This document shows positions 45,761 through 59,259 of a stretch of 64,000 nucleotides of DNA, in pieces. A model generated the notes under the pieces. That model was not told the origin of the DNA. It worked only from the letters and a program-made list of their open reading frames with translations, and did not search any database. The translations under genes were made by a program, and so were the position numbers. Positions within the stretch are counted from its first letter, which is position 1. Every line of letters begins with the position of its first letter. Source of the stretch: Callipepla californica brunnescens (taxonomy: Eukaryota; Chordata; Aves; Galliformes; Odontophoridae); the NCBI GenBank assembly GCA_023055505.1, contig JALIRH010000094.1, forward strand, positions 740,578-804,577. Reading direction: 5' to 3'.

Positions 45761-48700
45761 GAGTTTGTTTTATAGAGATAGCTTACAAAATAATATGTAT
45801 GTATGTTACTTCCTCACTGTAAAATGAATTTTACCAACCCACTTATATGTAACAAGAAACTTCTCAACAGCTGCTGTAGACTTCAGTTGCTGATGACATA
45901 GATTGTTCTTTAACAAGCAACTGAGATACAACAGGCATAGTATCACGTTATGCATCCCCACAGTGATGACATTGTAGTGACCCAACCTGATTTATTTTTA
46001 AGAATTATTTACAGATGGATGTTCAGCTGGAGAACAAAACTGAAGTAGCCACAACATTTTGTTAAAAATAGAAGTAACTGTTTAATTCTGTTATTCTACC
46101 ACCTACTGTTGATCATGTTATTTTGCTTATGAATTATGTTGCTAAACAGACTTATTTTTTTTATCATAATCCTGTTTTTTTTTTTTTTGTTGTTGTTGTT
46201 TTCTTTTTCTGTGCTGATTTAGTGTATTTTTCAAGATAAAATTTTTGCTAGTAATTGCAGCACATTGGTATATGAAGAAGGGTGCTCAGGCTAAGGTATT
46301 CTCATACACAGCACTCTAAATTCTTTACAAAAAATAGAGGAGGAATTACTTTTTTTTTTTTTTTTTAGTACAAATATGTTAAAGTTACATACACATATTC
46401 TCCTTCATGGAATTCCTTTTCAGATAGAAAATGAAGACATAAAATACTTGGAATAATTTGTGGATTATACATATGTAAAAGCACAGTGCTGAAGTCCAAA
46501 TTAAGGGAAAATAACACATTTGTTACTTTAAGTTCAACAACTATCTTAAAGCTGTCCAGTAAAATTGGTTAGAGTATAGCTTATGCTCTGGGGGGCATAG
46601 GCAAAATAAAACAAGTTGTGCGAGATTTACTTGTTACTTATGGTTCTCCTGGGAAGTAGGCAGCAGTGTAAGTGGGGCAGATGAATAAGGTTTAACAGCT
46701 TTATTTCAAATGCTATTAATTGTCATTCTTTCTTCTCTCACACCTTCTGAGATAATAAAAATGCAAAATTACTTTAATTTGAATGGCTTCTTGCCTAAAT
46801 GTGGTTGGTCATCATTATTAATTCCTCAGTGTTAAGTATTGCACTGTCGTATTTTTTAAGAGCTATGTGCATTTTTGTTTTCCTTGTTGTGTACACTGCT
46901 TTCAGAAAGAAAAAAAAAAAAAGGAAACAACCAACAACAGGCTGTTCCCTTTCCCCTCCTACTTTGGCTGTGAAGGTATACTCTTCAGTCATGCAGCTTC
47001 TGAGTGAAGCTGGTAATTCACTGGTTGTTGATGCAGTGACATGAAGCAAGGGCATATACATGGCAAAGACAAACGCAGTTTCTGTGCACTAGAAGACAAT
47101 GCAAAGCTGGTGTGACAGTGAGTCTCAAGATAGTCTGCAATTAGTAAGCTATTGGTACGTGCTTAATGGCGTGGACAACCTAAGAAGTACATTAATAGCT
47201 TCATTAATAATTCACAATCCCTTTTCAGTTCCTCGTTAAAAAAAGCTTGGAGAATAAGATTTACTGAAGACACAGTCTAGTCTACAATGCAGTTCACAAC
47301 GTGTTAAAAACTTGTTACAGAAAGCATTTTTGGAATGGTCTCTTTGCTCATCCTCTTAAAGTCTCTTAAAATCAATTATAAATAAATAAATAACTGGCAA
47401 CCAGATCAGGGACTTGCACATGACCTATAAGCTGAGATGTGAATGCACATCAAGTCCTGTAGGTTCAGGAAAGAGGTGAGCAAAAATAGCATAAATAATG
47501 TGTGTCTTGATCATAACAGAAATGGGAAGGTAGTTTAAGGGCAGACAAAGAGATAAATGATATATAATTTTGACTCATTTGCAGTATAATTATGTTTTAT
47601 TTTAAAATGAGTCCTTCTCTAATCTTGATGCGCTGAACAAGATACAGAATGCAGTTAAGACAGAAAATTGCAAGATGATACAAGACACTTTACAGTATCT
47701 GCCTAGTTCTGCTTTATTGAAGTTGGATGCTCCTTTCAGAAGGGACAGAACATTGTACTCTGAGACTATGTAGTCCTATATTTTAAATGTTTAAACACCA
47801 AGGGCCATGTTTATGCTTGGTGTAACTTTGTTAATTAAAATGAAAACCAAAAATGCCTTGAAGGACTATCCAGATGCAGTTTGCTCATTCCTTGAGATGA
47901 AAGTTAAAAAGATTGTATTCAACAATTATTTAAACATGACATGCAAGTTAATTGGAAGTTGCCATACCATTTGTATTTCCCCTTAACAAGGAGCTCACTC
48001 TCTTCAGATGAGACAAAAAAAGTCTTGCAGATGTGACCTCATTCATGCAGTTGTCACACCTTCTCTTCAGACGTTTACGGATCTTGCCTATGTGTTCTGT
48101 ACCTATTAGGACTGGGAATGTGGCCATAATTCTCAGGTTTTTCTACTGTCTTATGGAGAAATGGATGTGCTGAAGAACACATTGAAATCTCTGCCTTGAT
48201 CTGGCACTTCTGTGAGGTTAAATATTTTTATTCCTCCGCCTCTACTAAAAGGACTTTGTGTCTCAAGCCATATGGTATTATTACTTACCCATTTTCATGT
48301 CTACAAAAGACATAGTAAGGACAGAATTCATCTCTAATTGGAGAATAACAGCTTGTGTTTTTCCCCACATATGCTGAATTGCACTTGAAGTCTGAAGGAC
48401 AACAAATATTGCATCATGAAGTTCCTGTGATTTCTAAGTGACCAGAAGACATGTATTGGAAATGATACCTGAGATTTTCCAGATAAGGCAGCTGTTTTCT
48501 GAGATCTGGCTTGATGTTTGGTGTCATGTTGTCAGGTACAGTCCATTGCTGTGGTGACATTAACATTCTTCATTACATACACCACCTCTGACTGAGTCAG
48601 CAGTCTTGCTGTGTTGTGTCATTACTACCTGTGAATACAATGGCTGCACAGGCTATTCTTACACCAGGAGATAGAGAGAAAAATAAATGCAGACTGAGAA

Positions 48701-49315
48701 GACTGCAATACTGAGATAAGTACATGGTAAATAGAGTTATCTGCATTCCAGACCTCATTTTCTTCCTCAGAAAGACCTATCGTTTCTGGGGGAAGTGAGT
48801 TTATATCCACTCGTGTTGCTTCTTATCCCATTTTACTGTAGAATATCTATTATGTACATTCTCCCTTTGGGGTTTAGGCTTCATTGCACTTCTACTGCTT
48901 TCCATTTGAATCAGTCTTATGTGCACATAGATGGCTTACAGACTAGAAGCAATTGCTGCTTCATTGTGTAATGTTACTTCCCATCTCTTTTGTCCTTTTA
49001 GCAAGAAATGAGGTGGGGAGGAGGGAAGAATGGGAGGAGAATGGCATTCTCTGACCATTCATTTTGAAATTCTCATTGAGACTAGGACACTGTTTTGCTA
49101 TTTGTGCTGTTTCCTGTGAGTACAACAGTTGGGACACTGAAGTGTTCCTTCAGTTTCTAAAGTTCCTTTAAGCAGTTCTTAAGGTCAAAGTATAAATCAG
49201 TGAAGCTGAGCACGGCTGACATGATGTAAGTATTGCTGTCAATGCTCTTCAGTACTTGGAATCAGTAATTTATATAAGTTTTTATACTTGACAATTTATT
49301 AACTGGAACTGGACT
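45761..49315. other. Intergenic, no genes seen
   Basis: AT-rich sequence with T-runs (46170-46205, 46350-46366) and an A-run (46910-46922). No recognisable repeat family, exon or RNA gene. Apparent frames are short and not gene-like. Confidence 0.7.
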
Positions 49316-50515
49316 TGCGAGGAGCTCAGCAAAGGGTAAGAAAGGCTTCTATAGGTATATGGACCAGAAAAGGAAGTCCAGGGGGTGTACCCTCCCTAGG
49401 GAGCAGCACAGGCATGCCAGTAAAAATAGGCAAGGAGAAAACTGAGGTGTTAAACAGCTTTTTGCCTCAGTCTTCACTAGTAACGGCTCTGATACAAACC
49501 TCAAGTGGATGGTTCTAAAGGCAGCAACTGGGGGAGTGATGCCCATTCTACTGCAAATGAAGGTCCAGTCTGTGAGCACCTGAGGAACCTGAACATCCGT
49601 AAGTCTGTGGGGTCTGCTGAGGTGCATCCCAAAGTCCTGAGGGAATTGGCTGATGTAGTCACCATGCCACTGTTGATGATACTTGAAAAGTCATGTCAGC
49701 CAGGTGAACTCACTGGTGACTGGAATAAAGGCATTGTTGTACCCAGTTTTGAGAAGGGTGGAAAGAATGACCTCAGGGACTACTGACCTATTAGCCTTCC
49801 CTCAGTGCCAGGAAGGTCATGAAGCACATCCTCCTGGAAGCTGTGCACATGGAAGAGAGTGTGGTGATGTGGGATAACCAACATGGCTTCACCAAGGGCG
49901 GGTCCTGCCTGACCAACCTTGTTGTTTTTATGATGGTGTAACTGTGTCAGTGGACAAGGGAGGTGGCACTGATGGCATCTATCTGGTCTTCCGTAAGGCC
50001 TTTCACATGGCTCCCCATCACATCTTTTTGGAAAGATAGGGATTTGATGGGTGGATTACTTGATACATGAGGAACTGGTTGCAATATTTTAATCAGTGAG
50101 GGGTGGTCAATGACTCAATGTCCATGTGGAAATTGGTGAAAAGCGGTGTTCCTTAGGGATTAGTACTGGGACTGGTACTCTTCAGTGTCCTCATCGATGA
50201 TATTTACAGTGGGATTGAGTACACTCTCAACAAGTCTGTGGATGACACCAAGCTGTGTGGTGTGGTTGACGTGCCTGAGGGATGGGGTGCCATCCAGAGA
50301 GACCAAGACAGGCTTTAGCAGTGGGCCTAGTAGGACCTCCTGAGTTCCAAAAAAGCCAAGTGCAAAGTCTTGCACATGGGTCCTGGTAAGTCCCACTCCC
50401 AGTACATGATGGGGGATGTAAGGATGGAGCTCAGCCCTGCTCGGAAGGGTTTGGGGGTAATGGTGGATGGCAGGGTTGGAAAGGATATCGCCATCTCTTT
50501 CTTTTTCCTCATTTG
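49316..50515 (+). mobile_element. CR1 LINE reverse-transcriptase pseudogene segment (1.2 kb)
   Basis: A sense CR1 ORF2 region. A frame at 49505-49786 reads EHLRNLNIRKSVGSAEVHPK, then VLRELADVVTMPLLMILEKS and WNKGIVVPSFEKGG, the N-terminal part of a CR1 reverse transcriptase. Frame breaks follow. Later text keeps RT landmarks: CTTCACCAAGGGCGGGTCC, GACACCAAGCTGTGTGG and GCCAAGTGCAAAGTCTTGCA. It stops near 50515 without reaching a CR1 3' end, so it is truncated at both ends. Inactive. Confidence 0.88.
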
Positions 50516-52191
50516 CAGAATGTAATTACCAGAGTCAGTCCAGTTGAGACCCACTCATCAAGCAGCAAGTTAAAAGGAGAAGCTCTAGTTTATTCTTCAT
50601 CACTTAATACAAGCGACACATTTTTTCTTAGCGGATGACATGCAGTTATTCTGTAATTCTGAGTTCATCTGGGGCTGCTTTTCAAACTGTGCCAGATCCA
50701 AATGCAAGTTAGCACAAGATACATGACTGTTCCGATCTCTGAAGTTGTAGTAACTGGTTCAAATCTGCTCTTCCAGGTGAACATGATTGGATGGTTCACA
50801 GGCATTCATAAAGGAGGTGCACTTTTGGTGAGCCCAGCTGCATGAGTGGGTAGCCCTTCCCCCTCCTGGACCACAGGGGGAAACAACCCACCCCAATCTC
50901 ACCCCAGCCTGTGACATCCCTGCTGAATTCGGTAGCAGTCTGGCTGTGTTCTGCCTGTATCACAGGCTCCCCAGCCAGGAAGTACTGCTTGCTTCCGTGA
51001 GACTCCTTGTTCTTAACGGCTTAACATCTGCCTGATGAAAGACGCATGGCCTTGGGGAACAGTACTGCTACCTGTCTTGGCTTTCTCACCAATTTCTGAG
51101 TATTCTTAACATTCACCTCGGAGACACCCATGTTGCAATTTAACCTGATGGAATCAACCAGAATAACATAAGGTAGGTAAATGCAATCACGCACACTATC
51201 AGCCACCTGCATGAAGCCTACTGAAGCTCATTCAGTCTTTGCAGTCACTGAGCAGAAAGTGATCTCTTGTTGTTTTTAACTATGAGAGTTTGCACAAATG
51301 TTTTCTTACTCCTCCCTGAATTGCTTCTGTCCAGGCACAGGATGAAAAAGTGCAGTGCCAGATAGAGACTGCTACATGTAATGCTGTAATTTTTAACTCC
51401 ACAATTCACTGACCTGCTATCGGAATTGACATAACTTACTGAATGGCATTTCTTTTCTAGAGAGGGATTCTCTGCATGAGAGAACTGCACACTCTGCTGT
51501 ACAGAACGGCAGTGAGTTCCCCTGAGAAACTGCTAGAAGGCTGTCTCCAGTGTGTTACAAGCTCCTAATCATGTCCTCCTTCTCAGCTATCAACCCCCCT
51601 TTTCAGTCTTGCCATGAACTGGTGATAAGCACTAGAACTTGAAATGACAGTGCTGCTTAAGTATGGACCACCTTTATTTAGTTGCGCAGGTTAGACCTAG
51701 CACAATAAACATGATCTTCAGTGAACACTGGACTTGACAGTACACCACGTAATGTCACTGACTGGATCAGAACATTTAAACCTGGAAACATTTAGACTGA
51801 AAAGAGAAACATGAAATTGCTGTATATATTTTTTCACTTCAGCAATACAGAAAACTACAAAACGGAAAAGTACATCAAGATGATGTAAACATTTTGAGAA
51901 GGGTCAGTTCCCCTTTCGCATATTCAGTGGAGATATACAATAATCTCTGACCCATAAAGTGTATCAGTGGTCTTCTGATGGCCTTTACACTTAGTGTAAG
52001 CTTTGCAGTGGAAAAGACCATGTCAAGAGCAGTAGCTGATCAGCTGTGTACTAGGTCATCCATTTTTGCTGAAGATGGTGTTTTGCCTTTAAGATTTTTG
52101 ATGGCAAGGATAATTTGATAATTTTTAAGGCTGAACCCTGGGGAACTTTGAAGTTAAAATGGAAATAAATAAGCAAGGAATGAGCAGGGAT

Positions 52192-52260
<69 letters not shown>

Positions 52261-53917
52261 CAGATAAAATAAATAAATAAATCCTTACTTCTGCAACTGA
52301 GAAAATCATTTTTGAGTTATATACTGAAGCATGCCTGGTTCTGTGATGTGGAACTGAGTTTCAGCCTGATGATAGGTCTTGCAGGTGTGACTTCAGAAAG
52401 CTCTGAAGAAATGTGGTAGCCTCTGGAGTCCAAAGATTATTCCACTTCAACAAGCTGCTTCTTGTCACTGCAGTGGAGGAAGCCCCATGAAATCTGCTTT
52501 CTGATCTCACAGACCTCCAGCAGCAGATCAGGCTGCCTAAGAATGGGGACTCCTGGCTGGGAGATCAGCAGGTAGAATTAATACTAAAGAGAATATCTGA
52601 TCCATTTGTGTAGTACTTGTGCATTCATAGATCTTTATAAATTGACAAGAAACAACTTTATTGTAGGAGGTGCACAGCTGAATTTAAACCTTTCGCTTGT
52701 ATACGATCAGGTTGTAATGAAAGTCTGAAAGGAAAAAGCTGTGGTCATAGGTTAAAGGGATATCTTGATTTTCGTGCCCTTTAGTCATAGATCTTTTCAG
52801 TACATCTCAGTCACTACTATGTTTGCAAGAAGGATACCCGACCAATAAAAATTTGAGTTACGCAGCCAATACTTCATGTTACCCATCAAGCAGATGAGAA
52901 AATGTAACAGATTTTGTCTTAATAGGCTTAAGCTGCATTTTATTCCCTCCAGCATGAGCTGAAGTTCATGGAGCTGCCAAGTTTGGGGGCTAACTACTGA
53001 TCCTTGGAGCTATGCAGTGGCTTGTTCTTACTTTTGCTGAAAACTGTTTTCTTCCAATTAAGATGTCTGAACATGCTGCTTTTCCTTCACTGTGAATAGT
53101 GATATGATGTTATCAGAGCCTGAATTTCAGCATTACAACAGGACATATTTGGGAAGTAACAGCACTGATAGGATCTGCCTGGTTTGTTAAGAGTACAGTA
53201 AGTGGAAAGCAGAACGTTTTTATTGCTTCAGAAGGATGAAAGGTCAATCACACTAAGATTTCTTCTGAATTTTGTCTCATGTAAAGCCCAATATAATAGG
53301 CTTCCATTCCAAAGAATACTTAGTAACGTGTAACAAAAACACAGGTCTTCCTCATTCTGTATTTGCATCTGTCCCTGACATGCAAGTTTCTTTTAAACAT
53401 ATCTCCTGCAGGTGAGGCTTCATGGGCATGGACAGCAAAGCTGCTCCTCAGTCTGGCAGGAACTGGAACCCTGAGTAAAACAAGCTGTGAATTACAGCTA
53501 CCTTGAAAAACAACTTGTACTTAGAAAAGTGATTTTCTTTGCTCGTTGTCACTTGTGGACTCATACAGAAGTTTTGAAAGGCACTTTTCTGCTATGATAA
53601 TTTTGTTTTGGGTGCAGGACAGGCATGTGCAGTTCCAAGACAGGCTTGCACTATGATTTGGCTGGTGGTGATTTTGCAGCCCGTTTTGTGTGTCGAGCTT
53701 TCCCACAAGGTGAGGAATCTCTTGCTGCTCTGAATAGTCTGCCACTTCAGATAATCTGCCACTGAGCTTCTGACAGTAGACTGTTGTGTTCTTCACTGAA
53801 AAAAATAACAACAATAACAAAACATTTTATGTCAGAACTGCCAGAAACACCAAGACAGTAAACATACAAACCAAGAAAACTTACCTTTTAGATTTGAAAC
53901 ACTTCTCTGAACCCCTA
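50516..53917. other. Intergenic, mostly unrecognised
   Basis: From about 50520 to 51700 the sequence is somewhat richer in GC and CpG than its flanks, and I do not recognise it. A minus-strand frame at 51021-51212 looks unbiased by simple repeats but has no family I know. A GATA microsatellite is at 52193. No exon set or RNA gene was identified. Confidence 0.6.
52193..52283. repeat. (GATA)n microsatellite followed by (AAAT)n
   Basis: About 17 nearly perfect TAGA units from 52193 to 52260, then a single CAGATA break, followed by AAAT units to 52283. Long pure tetranucleotide runs are usually polymorphic. Confidence 0.95.
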
Positions 53918-53985
53918 TGGCAGAGTGTTTGAACTAGATCTTTAAGGTTCCTTCTGACCCAAACTTCTCTGCAAGTCTATGGAAG
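53918..53985 (+). mobile_element. Short CR1 tail
   Basis: A degraded sense CR1 end: TGGCAGAGTGTTTGAACTAG, then ATCTTTAAGGTTCCTTCTG, ACCCAAACTTCTCTGC and an AAGTCTATGG end. Only about 70 bases. Confidence 0.75.
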
Positions 53986-54040
53986 TTTAAAAAAGTAGCT
54001 GAAAAGTGTGTTTGGTCTGTTTTTAGTTTCAATCCACCCA

Positions 54041-55012
54041 CTTCGTGATGCAATCTTTCTGGATTTTAGTAAGGCATTTGAGACCATCCTTCACAGTTCC
54101 TACTGAGCAAATTGTCCAGCTGTGAGATTAAAGTCTCACATTATGCTGACTGACAAACTGACTGAACGGTAGAGCTCAAAGGATCGATCATATGGAATGG
54201 AGCTACAGCTGACTGGCGGCCAGTCACTAGTGATGTTTCCCATGGTTCAACTCTAGGGCCAATACTGTTCAGCATTTTAATCAGTGATCTTGATGCAGGA
54301 ATTGAATCCATTCTTATCAAGTTTGCTGACAAATTAAGTTGGGAGATTGTGTTGATGAGAAGCCTTGGTGCACTCAACCATCAGCAATGGCATTAGGTCC
54401 AACAAAGGAAAATGCTGACACAGAGCAATGCCAGATGAAGTCACACTGGGAGACAAGTGGCTGGAGAGCAGCTCAGCAGGAAAGGATCTGGGGGTGTTGG
54501 TCAGCAGTAAGCTTCATGCGAACCAACAGCGTGTCCTGGTAGCCAAACGGCAAAAAAGGTTGTGGGATGCCTTAAACATAGAACAGACAGTGAAAAGTGA
54601 TGCTCCCACTGTGGCATTGGCATGGCCTCTTCTTGAGTATTATGTGCAGTTCTAGGATCTATGTCATGAAAGGAATGCCAAGTCCTTGAAAACATCCAGA
54701 AGGGTAAAGCAGCTGGTAACAGGGCAGGAAAACACATCCTGTGAGGAGAGGCTTAGAACACTCAGCAGTGGTGCCGCATCTGTTCTTGTGATTTGGTGGC
54801 AAAATGAGAACAGCACAGAACTGCCAGGGGAGGGTCAAGCTGGGCACTGGGAAACATTTCTGTACCATGGGGGTAGACTGACACTGGGACGGGCCCTGTG
54901 ACTGACAGTGCTCAAGAGGTATTTGGACAATGACCATAAAATATGCTGTAACTTTGGTTACTAAGGTGGCCAGTCAGCTGAACTAGATGGTCATTGTAGA
55001 TCCTTTCCCTTT
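54041..55012 (+). mobile_element. CR1 LINE, diverged RT-to-3' copy (0.97 kb)
   Basis: A sense copy. Its early part reads TTTCTGGATTTTAGTAAGGC (RT 'FSKAF' region), AGTGATGTTTCCCATGG and GGGCCAATACTGTTCAGC. TCAAGTTTGCTGACAAATTA covers the FAD region with a lost active-site aspartate codon context. CAGCGTGTCCTGGTAGCC and CTGAACTAGATGGTCATTG follow near the end. Many indels; inactive. Confidence 0.85.
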
Positions 55013-57989
55013 CCTTTTCCCTTCCACTTCCACTCTACTGAGGCCACGCAGTGGGATGGAGAAATTAGATCAAAAGCACCCATCTTAAATTTGAGGTTGT
55101 CTTCTCTGACTTTGCCTTCATGGCTTTATCACTAAAATGCTTTGCTGGTATAAAATCTTTCATGGTTTCTCCTGTGCAACTCTATCTGCCACAACACCAT
55201 AGTGATCTGTTTATGATAATTAGAATTCTAAATTGGTGAAGAATAACTGAATCTAATAAATTACACTTAATAATGAAGTTGGAAGAGATTATCTGAGTTT
55301 CTGAAGGCCTCTATCTTGCAAACTCATACACTGAAAAATCTATGTCAATAAATCATATATAAATATGAAACAATTAAGTGAGACACAGTCATGCATTATC
55401 TGCTCAAATCCAGACTGGTCACACTTTGAGGAAGCATGATATCCTTAACTGCCAAAGGAGAACAAGTTTTCTGAAACAAAATCTGTGGTTAGCACGTGTG
55501 TGGAAAAACAGATTGATTACTGTAGTCTGAAGTTCTATATCTCTGTAGGCAGATGGACCATGTGGATGCAATTTGCTGTTCAACTATTACCTTTATGTGC
55601 AAATAGGTAAGCAAAAGGGAGTTCAATTTAAATGTCAGTTTTTAGAATCTGTTTTGTTGCTTTTGTGAATATAGTGCCAATTTCCACAGAAAGAAACCTT
55701 TAAGCAAAAGACAAACCAAAAGCATCAAAAACCTAAGCAGAAAGAAGCACGCAGGTCCTCAGGGCCAGTGTGTGATTAAGCATCAAGTTTAGTTGCTATC
55801 ATCTGCAGACTTTTCAGCTTGTGACAGTCTTAGAGTTCTCTTGATTTCTTTCTTCTTTCTGTTACTTGTCTGAAGATATGGAAGGAAAAGGCTTTTCTCC
55901 TTGTAGACCTCCTTTTCAGCAGCAAGAATACAACAGTATCCATAATGCAAAAAACATTATGCAGAAGTGCATTTCGGTCTTAACCAAGATAGGAAAATTC
56001 TGCAGTTTTACACTGAAGCTCATTTTTGCTTACAGTTCATAGAATATAGTATGCAAATCCCAACTTTATTTCCAAGAAAATCAAAGCCAATTCACTATGT
56101 CAACCTGAAAGAAATTAAATGTCATTTTTTTTCCTTATTTCCAAGTCAACACAAGCTGAAATATTCTTTTCTCTACAGAACTGCAGATGGTTGTTGCTTG
56201 ACAACTAGAACAGCAAAGCTGACCATCATAACCTGCAGATCTTTGGAAAATCTTTACTGTACAGAAATCTGATATCTTATGGGAGAAGGGAAAAAGGGGA
56301 CATTTTTCTTCTTGCAGCTCTAAAGAATGTGAAGGTGGATGAGGGTTAACACCAGCCCTGAATTCTCACTTGGTGCAGTAGTCTGATGGATGCTGTGCTC
56401 TGCTCTCTCTCTTCTTAAAGAAAGCTTCATTTTGCCTGTGTCTTAATTAGTTGGCATAATAATGTTAGCTAATGTTCAGATCTTGGAAGAGTCTGCCCAA
56501 GCTGAAAGAATTTCCTTCCTGTCCAATTGACCTTGAGACTGGAAAGAAAATCTGCTGTTTTGTTTTTCTTTCCTGGCTGCAGCAAGTCACTGAAATAAAG
56601 TGATTTTTTTTTATCTCTCTCTTTATTTTTTTTGTGGCCATGTTTTTGTGCCTTGGTTCCAACTAAAGCATTTCTGGGAGGCCAACACTTTTTTTTTCAT
56701 AGATAAAGTGAACTTTCTTGAATGTTTGCATCTACTCTTGTAAACTACTTGAGAAATGAAGCCCATATCTGTGAGGAACCATCATAGCTTTGAATTTACC
56801 ATGTGTTTCTGCCCAAGTGCATTTAGGGAGTTTGGCTTTCTTTTATTTTATTTATTTATTTATTTATTTCTGTAATAGCTTAGCTCATTTGTTCAATCAG
56901 GCATTACAAGCAGCTGTCTTTATTTCTTTTTTCCTCTCCCATTTCTTTTAGCCTACCATTTCTCCTTCTCTGACCTCTCCTCGCGATTTCCCACAAGGTG
57001 GTTTTAGGAATTGAGTCACTTTGTTTGGCATCTTTGGTCACCATCACAGTCTGTGGCCAAGCAGGCTTAATGCTAAGTCCTTCAAGCATACGCTAAGCAT
57101 CACTACCAGACTGTGACCCATTGAAATGCACTGTTGTGTACAGGCCCCTTGTTAGTACTGCAAGAGAGAATTAGACCTTCAGTGGTGCAAATTATGAGAC
57201 AACCTGGCTTTTGCCATACCTCCATTTTCAGGAACTTTCATTTGTAGCATAGATCTTAATTTTTTCTTTTTTCTTTTTTTTTCTTTTTTTTTTTTTTTTT
57301 CGCCTATACAGGGACTGGCAGTGCCTGAAAGAGTGCTTTTTAGCGGTTAAAGAATGAAACAGCAGGAGTGTCCAGCCCACATTTCCTTCCTGGCACTTCA
57401 CCCTGCTTTTCCTTACCTATTTAATACAATTTAATAAAGAATTGCATTCCCCCTGGAACTGTTTGTGTTGGTTCAGTAACCTCCTGCATCCTGCTGGGTT
57501 TCTGGCTTCATCCACTTTGTGTCCAGTAATGCTTTCTCTGGTGAAACAGCAGGTTTTCTCACTGATGAATGCATACAAACTAGAGCAAGGTTAACTGTTC
57601 ATCTCTACATTATATTCCATTTCTGGTCATCTGAAATAAGTCAGTCTCAACAGGCTATGCATCCATAGGCACCCTCTGACTACTGGCATACACTAATGGC
57701 TATTGTTTCTGGCACTTGTGACATCGCCTTCTGAAATTTAATGCCTTTACTGTTCACCCTGAGATGCACCGACCAAATTTCTTTTTTTTCTTGTAGTGGT
57801 TCTGTTTTCTTTTCAGTTTTGCTGATCATTTGTTAAAACAATAATTCTTTTTTTTTTTTTTCCTTTTCTCTTCCTTTATTTTTAGTTTGTTAATGCATAA
57901 GCCTGGATCTATGAAACAAAAAGGCAACAGTCCATTATTTGCAAAAGGAGCTGGTCTTTGCCTACTGTTGCTTATGGTCACACTCAGAG
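55013..57989. other. Intergenic, no genes seen
   Basis: AT-rich. It holds a (TTTA)n tract at 56841-56869 and T-runs near 57280-57300 and 57848-57861. No coding or RNA gene signal. Confidence 0.7.
56841..56869. repeat. (TTTA)n microsatellite
   Basis: Seven or so TTTA units in pure tandem. A similar (TTTA)n tract lies at 63698-63723. Confidence 0.9.
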
Positions 57990-58718
57990 AGCTGCAGACA
58001 GTGGCTCAGTGTCCAAGTGGATAGTGCTGACAAGTGGCGTTCCTTGAGGATCAGTGCTGGGACCAGTATTATTTAACATCTTAGGTAACATGGACAGTGG
58101 GATCAAATGCACCCTCAGCAAGTTTGCAGCTGACACCAAGCTGAGTGATGCAGTTGACACACTAAAGGGAAGGGATGCCATCCAGAAGGTTCTGGACAGG
58201 TTTGAGAGGTGGGCCCATGCCAAACTCATGAGGTTCAACAAGGAAAAGCGCAAGGTCCTGCACTTGTGTGGGGGCAATCCCAAGCACAGATGCAGGCTGG
58301 GAGGAGAATGACTTGAGAACAGCCCTGAGAAGAAGGATTTAGGGGTGTCAGTTGATAAAAGACTCAACATTAGCCAGCAACGTGTGCTTGCAGCCCAAAA
58401 GGCCAATTGTATCCTGGGTTACTGGAACTTCTTATAAGAGCATGTAGTGACAGGACAGTGGGAAATGATTTTTAATTGGAAGAGGGCAGATTTAGACTAG
58501 ATATCAAGGAGAAATTCTTTACCACGAGGATGGAGAAGCACTGGAAAATGTTGCCCAGTGAGGCTGTGGATACCCCTTCTCTGGAAGCATTCAAGGGATG
58601 GGGCTTTGAACAACCTGGACTAGTCAGAGGTGTCCCTGCCTATAGCAGGGAGGTTAGAACTAGGGAATCTTACAGGTCCCTCCCAGCTCAAACTATCCCA
58701 TGATTCTTTGATTCTATG
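57990..58718 (+). mobile_element. CR1 LINE 3' portion with intact tail (0.73 kb)
   Basis: A sense CR1. GTGTCCAAGTGGATAGTGC, AGGATCAGTGCTGGGACC and GCACCCTCAGCAAGTTTGC lead into a frame at 58054-58311 ([20 protein letters not shown], a [12 protein letters not shown] stretch). An internal deletion follows. The 3' UTR runs to the tail CCATGATTCTTTGATTCTATGA. In the RT box the frame reads FAADTK where active CR1 has FADD, so a catalytic aspartate codon has changed. Confidence 0.92.
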
Positions 58719-58721
58719 AAA

Positions 58722-59258
58722 AGTTTTGCTGTTCAAGAAATCTCCAATGCACAAGAACAGCTACCTAATCAAGGAACTGAGGAGCACAGGTGTGCAGGTG
58801 GACCTGAAATAAACTTGTACCAACTTAGGGTTTGCTGTGATGATGATGAGATTATGCATGTTAGGATCCTGAGAGGAAGGAATGTGTCAAAAAGCAGGAC
58901 CACAGTACTGGACTTCAGAAGGGATCTAGGCCTGTTCAGAGATCTGCTCAGAAGAATGTCATGGAATATGGCCATGGAGAGAAGAGGGACATCAGAGTGC
59001 TTTTGAATATTTAAGGATAACCTTCTTCAAACTCAAGAATGGTCTATCTCAGCAGGCAGAAATAAAAAAACGACTACAGGAGGCCTGCAGGAATGAGTAA
59101 GTAGTTCCCAGCTAAGCTCAGACACAGAAAAGAGACATATGAGAGATGTAAGCTGAAACAGGAGATCCAGAGGGAATACAGAGATGCTTTCTAGTCACGA
59201 AGGGATGTGGTTAGGAAAGCCAAAGGCCATGTGGAATTAAATTTGGCAAGAGGTACAA
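58722..59258 (+). mobile_element. CR1 LINE ORF2 segment, left half of a split copy
   Basis: Sense CR1 ORF2 (between endonuclease and RT). Phrases include CAGGACCACAGTACTGGAC, GATCTAGGCCTGTTCAGAG, AAGCCAAAGGCCATGTGGAA and TTAAATTTGGCAAGAGG. It stops abruptly where an antisense CR1 begins. The same element appears to resume at 60107. Confidence 0.85.
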
Positions 59259-59259
59259 C

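Noticed and set aside
50750..50775. tRNA B-box-like GGTTCAAATCTGC
   Set aside because: No A-box at the right distance and no cloverleaf could be drawn.
53505..53798. Minus-strand 99-residue frame preceded by a T-rich acceptor-like tract
   Set aside because: The frame starts inside the T-rich tract, no partner exon was found and no family is recognisable. Kept out of the features.
58054..58311. 85-residue frame with a reverse-transcriptase-like box
   Set aside because: Part of a truncated CR1; no independent gene.
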